From assembly GCA_007117185.1 (NCBI GenBank), contig SKHA01000127.1, positions 1 through 6,924 of the forward strand: a stretch of DNA of 6,924 nucleotides, given 5' to 3'. A model generated the notes under the pieces. The model was not told the origin of the DNA. It made no database searches and worked only from the letters and a program-made list of their open reading frames with translations. Each line of letters begins with the position of its first letter. Position 1 is the first letter of the stretch. Of this stretch, positions 5,160-6,924 are shown piece by piece. The stretch is from Spirochaeta sp. GTDB taxonomy: Bacteria; Spirochaetota; Spirochaetia; DSM-27196; Alkalispirochaetaceae. The position numbers were made by a program, and so were the translations under genes.

Positions 5160-6571
5160 GGCAGCAGCACTCCCGGATTCAGGATTCCCTCCGGGTCGAA
5201 AGCCAGGCGAACCGCCTGCATCGCCGCCAGGGTCGATGCGGGAATCGCGTCAGCAACATATCTCCGCCGTTTTCGTCCGATGCCGTGTTCGCCGGAGATC
5301 GTTCCCCCCAGCGAACGGGCCAACTGGTACAGGTCGGTGAGAAAGCGCGCCAGTATCGGCTCCCACTCCTCCTCAGAGATCTGTGGCGGCTTCATCGGGT
5401 TGATGTGGAAGTTTCCGTCTCCGGCGTGGCCGAAAATCGCCACCGGCAGCTGCGCCTTCGCGGCCAGGGTTCTGGCGCGCCGTACCAGGGCGCCAACCTC
5501 CGCGGGGGGCACCACCACATCCTCCACCGAGTGCCATTGGCCACTCTGGCGCTTCACCCACCACGGCACCGCTTTGCGCAGCTTCCACAGCTCGGCGTCG
5601 CTTCCCCGCAGGAGCTTTCCACCGTTGGTTGTCAGCGCCCGGCTGTAGCGCTCAAGGTGCCCCGCAAGTTCTCCCTCGCTCTGTGCCTCCGCCTCCACCA
5701 GCAGTATCGCCTCGGCAGGGCTGGCAATGGCGGTGACAATCCCGCCGCCCTGGCGCCACAATTCCGCAGCGGCACCTCGGGCGGTTGCACCGTCGATGTA
5801 CTCGATTGCCGAGGGAACCTCACCTGCTGCCTCCCCGACTGCCCCCCCGCGCCGCAGAGCACCCACTGCGGCAGTAGCCAGGTCAACCGCAGGGAACGAC
5901 GCCAGCAGCACCCCCCTGTGAGACGGGCGGGGGGTGAGGCGCAGGGTGATCTCGGTGATGATTCCCAGGGTTCCCTCGCTGCCCACGAACAGCGGCAGCA
6001 GGTTCAGCCCTGTCACGTCTTTCAGGCGCTTGCCCCCGAGCTCCAGAAGCTCCCCTGAAGCGGTCACCACGTTGAGCCCCAGCACGTGCGCGGCGGTGAC
6101 CCCGTACTTCACCGCCCGGCCGCCCCCGGCGTTGGTGGCTACGTTACCCCCGATGGTGCAGATCTCTTCGCTCATGGGGTAGCCCGCGAAAAAGAGCCCC
6201 AGCGGCTCAAGACGGCGGTCAAGCTCCCGGGTGATCACTCCCGGCTGCAGACGCGCCATCAGGTTCTCCTCGTCCACCTCCAGTACGCGATCCATCCGCT
6301 CCAGCGAACAGACGATCCCTCCCGGCGCGGCGATCGCTCCGCCGGACAGCCCCGATCCGCCCCCCCGGGGAGTTACCGGAAGACGGTGGCGCGAGGCCAG
6401 GCGCATCAGATTCCGAACCTCTTCGGTAGACTGCGGCAGTACCACCGCCTCGGGCAGGCGATGCAGCGTGCGGTCGGCCACCATGTCCCGCTGGTACCGC
6501 TCACAGTCCGCAGGTTCTGTCAGCAGGCGATCCGGCAGGATCTCCTTGAGTTCATCCTTCCAGGTCGACAT
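5156..6571 (-). CDS. GlcD-type FAD-linked 2-hydroxyacid oxidoreductase
   Basis: This 471-residue flavoprotein (typical GlcD/D-lactate dehydrogenase length 460-500) oxidises a 2-hydroxyacid such as glycolate, D-lactate or D-2-hydroxyglutarate to the 2-oxoacid. The N-terminal FAD-binding PCMH domain shows PRGGGSGLSGGA (from about 69), the GGNVATNAGGG pyrophosphate loop (about 141-151), KYGVTAAHVLG, and the FVGSEGTLGIITE segment (about 195-207). The C-terminal catalytic half has FGHAGDGNFHINP (about 380-392), GEHGIGRKR (about 427-435) and the terminal FDPEGILNPG (458-467). No iron-sulfur domain is fused, and no GlcE or GlcF partner is visible, so the electron acceptor is unknown. The ATG at 6571 is chosen because the family's N-terminus fits; a TTG at 6598 would add nine residues. 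No good Shine-Dalgarno is seen, but the start lies 20 bases inside the upstream phosphoesterase gene, suggesting coupling. Its stop overlaps the next gene's GTG by 4 bases. The exact substrate cannot be chosen from motifs. Confidence 0.92.
   Translation of the reverse strand: MSTWKDELKEILPDRLLTEPADCERYQRDMVADRTLHRLPEAVVLPQSTEEVRNLMRLASRHRLPVTPRGGGSGLSGGAIAAPGGIVCSLERMDRVLEVDEENLMARLQPGVITRELDRRLEPLGLFFAGYPMSEEICTIGGNVATNAGGGRAVKYGVTAAHVLGLNVVTASGELLELGGKRLKDVTGLNLLPLFVGSEGTLGIITEITLRLTPRPSHRGVLLASFPAVDLATAAVGALRRGGAVGEAAGEVPSAIEYIDGATARGAAAELWRQGGGIVTAIASPAEAILLVEAEAQSEGELAGHLERYSRALTTNGGKLLRGSDAELWKLRKAVPWWVKRQSGQWHSVEDVVVPPAEVGALVRRARTLAAKAQLPVAIFGHAGDGNFHINPMKPPQISEEEWEPILARFLTDLYQLARSLGGTISGEHGIGRKRRRYVADAIPASTLAAMQAVRLAFDPEGILNPGVLLP
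5170..5174 (-). promoter_or_regulatory. Ribosome binding site GGGAG for the 515-residue protein gene
   Basis: GGGAG on the minus strand lies 10 bases before the GTG at 5159, within the last codons of the oxidoreductase gene. It supports re-initiation at the overlapping GTGA stop/start. Confidence 0.5.
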
Positions 6572-6924
6572 GACGAAACGCCCGGGAAGCGGACTCAAAG
6601 ATGCCGAAGCTCGGCTCGCCGAAGCGTCCCATGATTTCGCCGGGGTTGGCCCAGAGCGTTCCGTTGAACTGCTGCTGGTAGCGCTTGTGGTCGTGACCGC
6701 TGAACACCGCGTCGTACACCGCCGATTGCGCCAGCGAACGGGCTATCTCAGGGTAGTGGTTCATGGCGATACGCACCCCGCCGGTTTCCACCTCGGCAAA
6801 CTGACCGTGGAGGGTAACGTGGCTGTACCCGGCGGCGATCCTGCCGAGCAGAAAAGGATCGCCGTCGTTATTGCCGAAGACGCAGTGAATCGGCCCGGAG
6901 AACTCCTGGGCGATCTGGGCCAGA
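6552..6924 (-). CDS. YfcE-type metallophosphoesterase, C-terminal part (5' end outside window)
   Basis: About 123 C-terminal residues of a calcineurin-like phosphoesterase are visible; the frame is open to the right edge. Seen in order: FGNNDGDP (the GNxD metal-site motif, with the bridging Asn), a VTLHGQFAEVETGGVRIAMNHYP segment with a metal-ligand His in NHYP, FSGHDHK (the GHxH metal motif), and WANPGEIMGRFGEPSFGIF, matching the NPGS-type end of YfcE/MJ0936-like phosphodiesterases. These are cytosolic, usually Mn- or Ni-dependent enzymes active on phosphodiesters in vitro, with unclear natural substrates. The N-terminal DxH motif should lie just outside the window. The stop overlaps the start of the oxidoreductase gene by 20 bases, so it is probably the upstream member of the same operon. 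GHDH in place of the more common GHTH is a mild variant. Confidence 0.88.
   Translation of the reverse strand, partial: LAQIAQEFSGPIHCVFGNNDGDPFLLGRIAAGYSHVTLHGQFAEVETGGVRIAMNHYPEIARSLAQSAVYDAVFSGHDHKRYQQQFNGTLWANPGEIMGRFGEPSFGIFESASRAFRHVDLEG

Noticed and set aside
6360..6370. C7G4 run in the oxidoreductase gene as a slippage tract
   Set aside because: It encodes the invariant Gly-rich FAD loop (Arg-Gly-Gly-Gly), so glycine codon use explains it; only seven bases long.
6596..6598. TTG as start of the FAD oxidoreductase
   Set aside because: It adds nine residues without family support and has no ribosome site; the ATG at 6571 fits the usual N-terminus. It cannot be fully excluded.

Overview
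The window is gene-dense, GC-rich bacterial DNA with no RNA gene, mobile element or CRISPR array that I can see. No stretch over about 100 bases lacks a gene. The best guess for the host is a high-GC member of the Spirochaetota. This rests on recalled family distributions (a 515-residue helical protein resembling a spirochaete-restricted DUF family, and a small DUF3783-like protein), so it is an inference and not something the DNA proves.

Layout. Positions 1-1065 (minus) hold a nearly complete histidinol-phosphate aminotransferase (hisC) that runs off the left edge. Back to back with it, 1154-1876 (plus) encodes an unusual fusion: a three-helix YgjV-like membrane module followed by a GNAT acetyltransferase domain. 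Its 3' end overlaps, tail to tail, a small DUF3783-like gene (1858-2106, minus). That gene is divergent from a DtxR/MntR-type regulator (2199-2699, plus), whose 3' end overlaps tail to tail with the last gene of a minus-strand cluster.

That cluster, read right to left, is: the C-terminal part of a YfcE-type metallophosphoesterase (6552-6924), a GlcD-type FAD-linked 2-hydroxyacid oxidoreductase (5156-6571), the 515-residue helical protein (3612-5159), and a nucleoside-recognition/Gate-type membrane protein (2656-3615). The junctions overlap by 20, 4 and 4 nucleotides, so this looks like one translationally coupled operon.

Two patterns stand out. First, all four genes that begin a transcription unit in the left third have a sigma70-like promoter whose -10 box ends only 6-8 nucleotides before the start codon, and none has a Shine-Dalgarno sequence. 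In contrast, the last two operon genes have a GGAG-type site before their GTG starts. This points to leaderless transcripts for the first genes. Second, the DtxR-type regulator keeps its winged helix-turn-helix but has lost most of the residues that bind metal in MntR, so it may sense something else. How the genes relate functionally is not clear from sequence; apart from operon membership, no shared pathway is evident.
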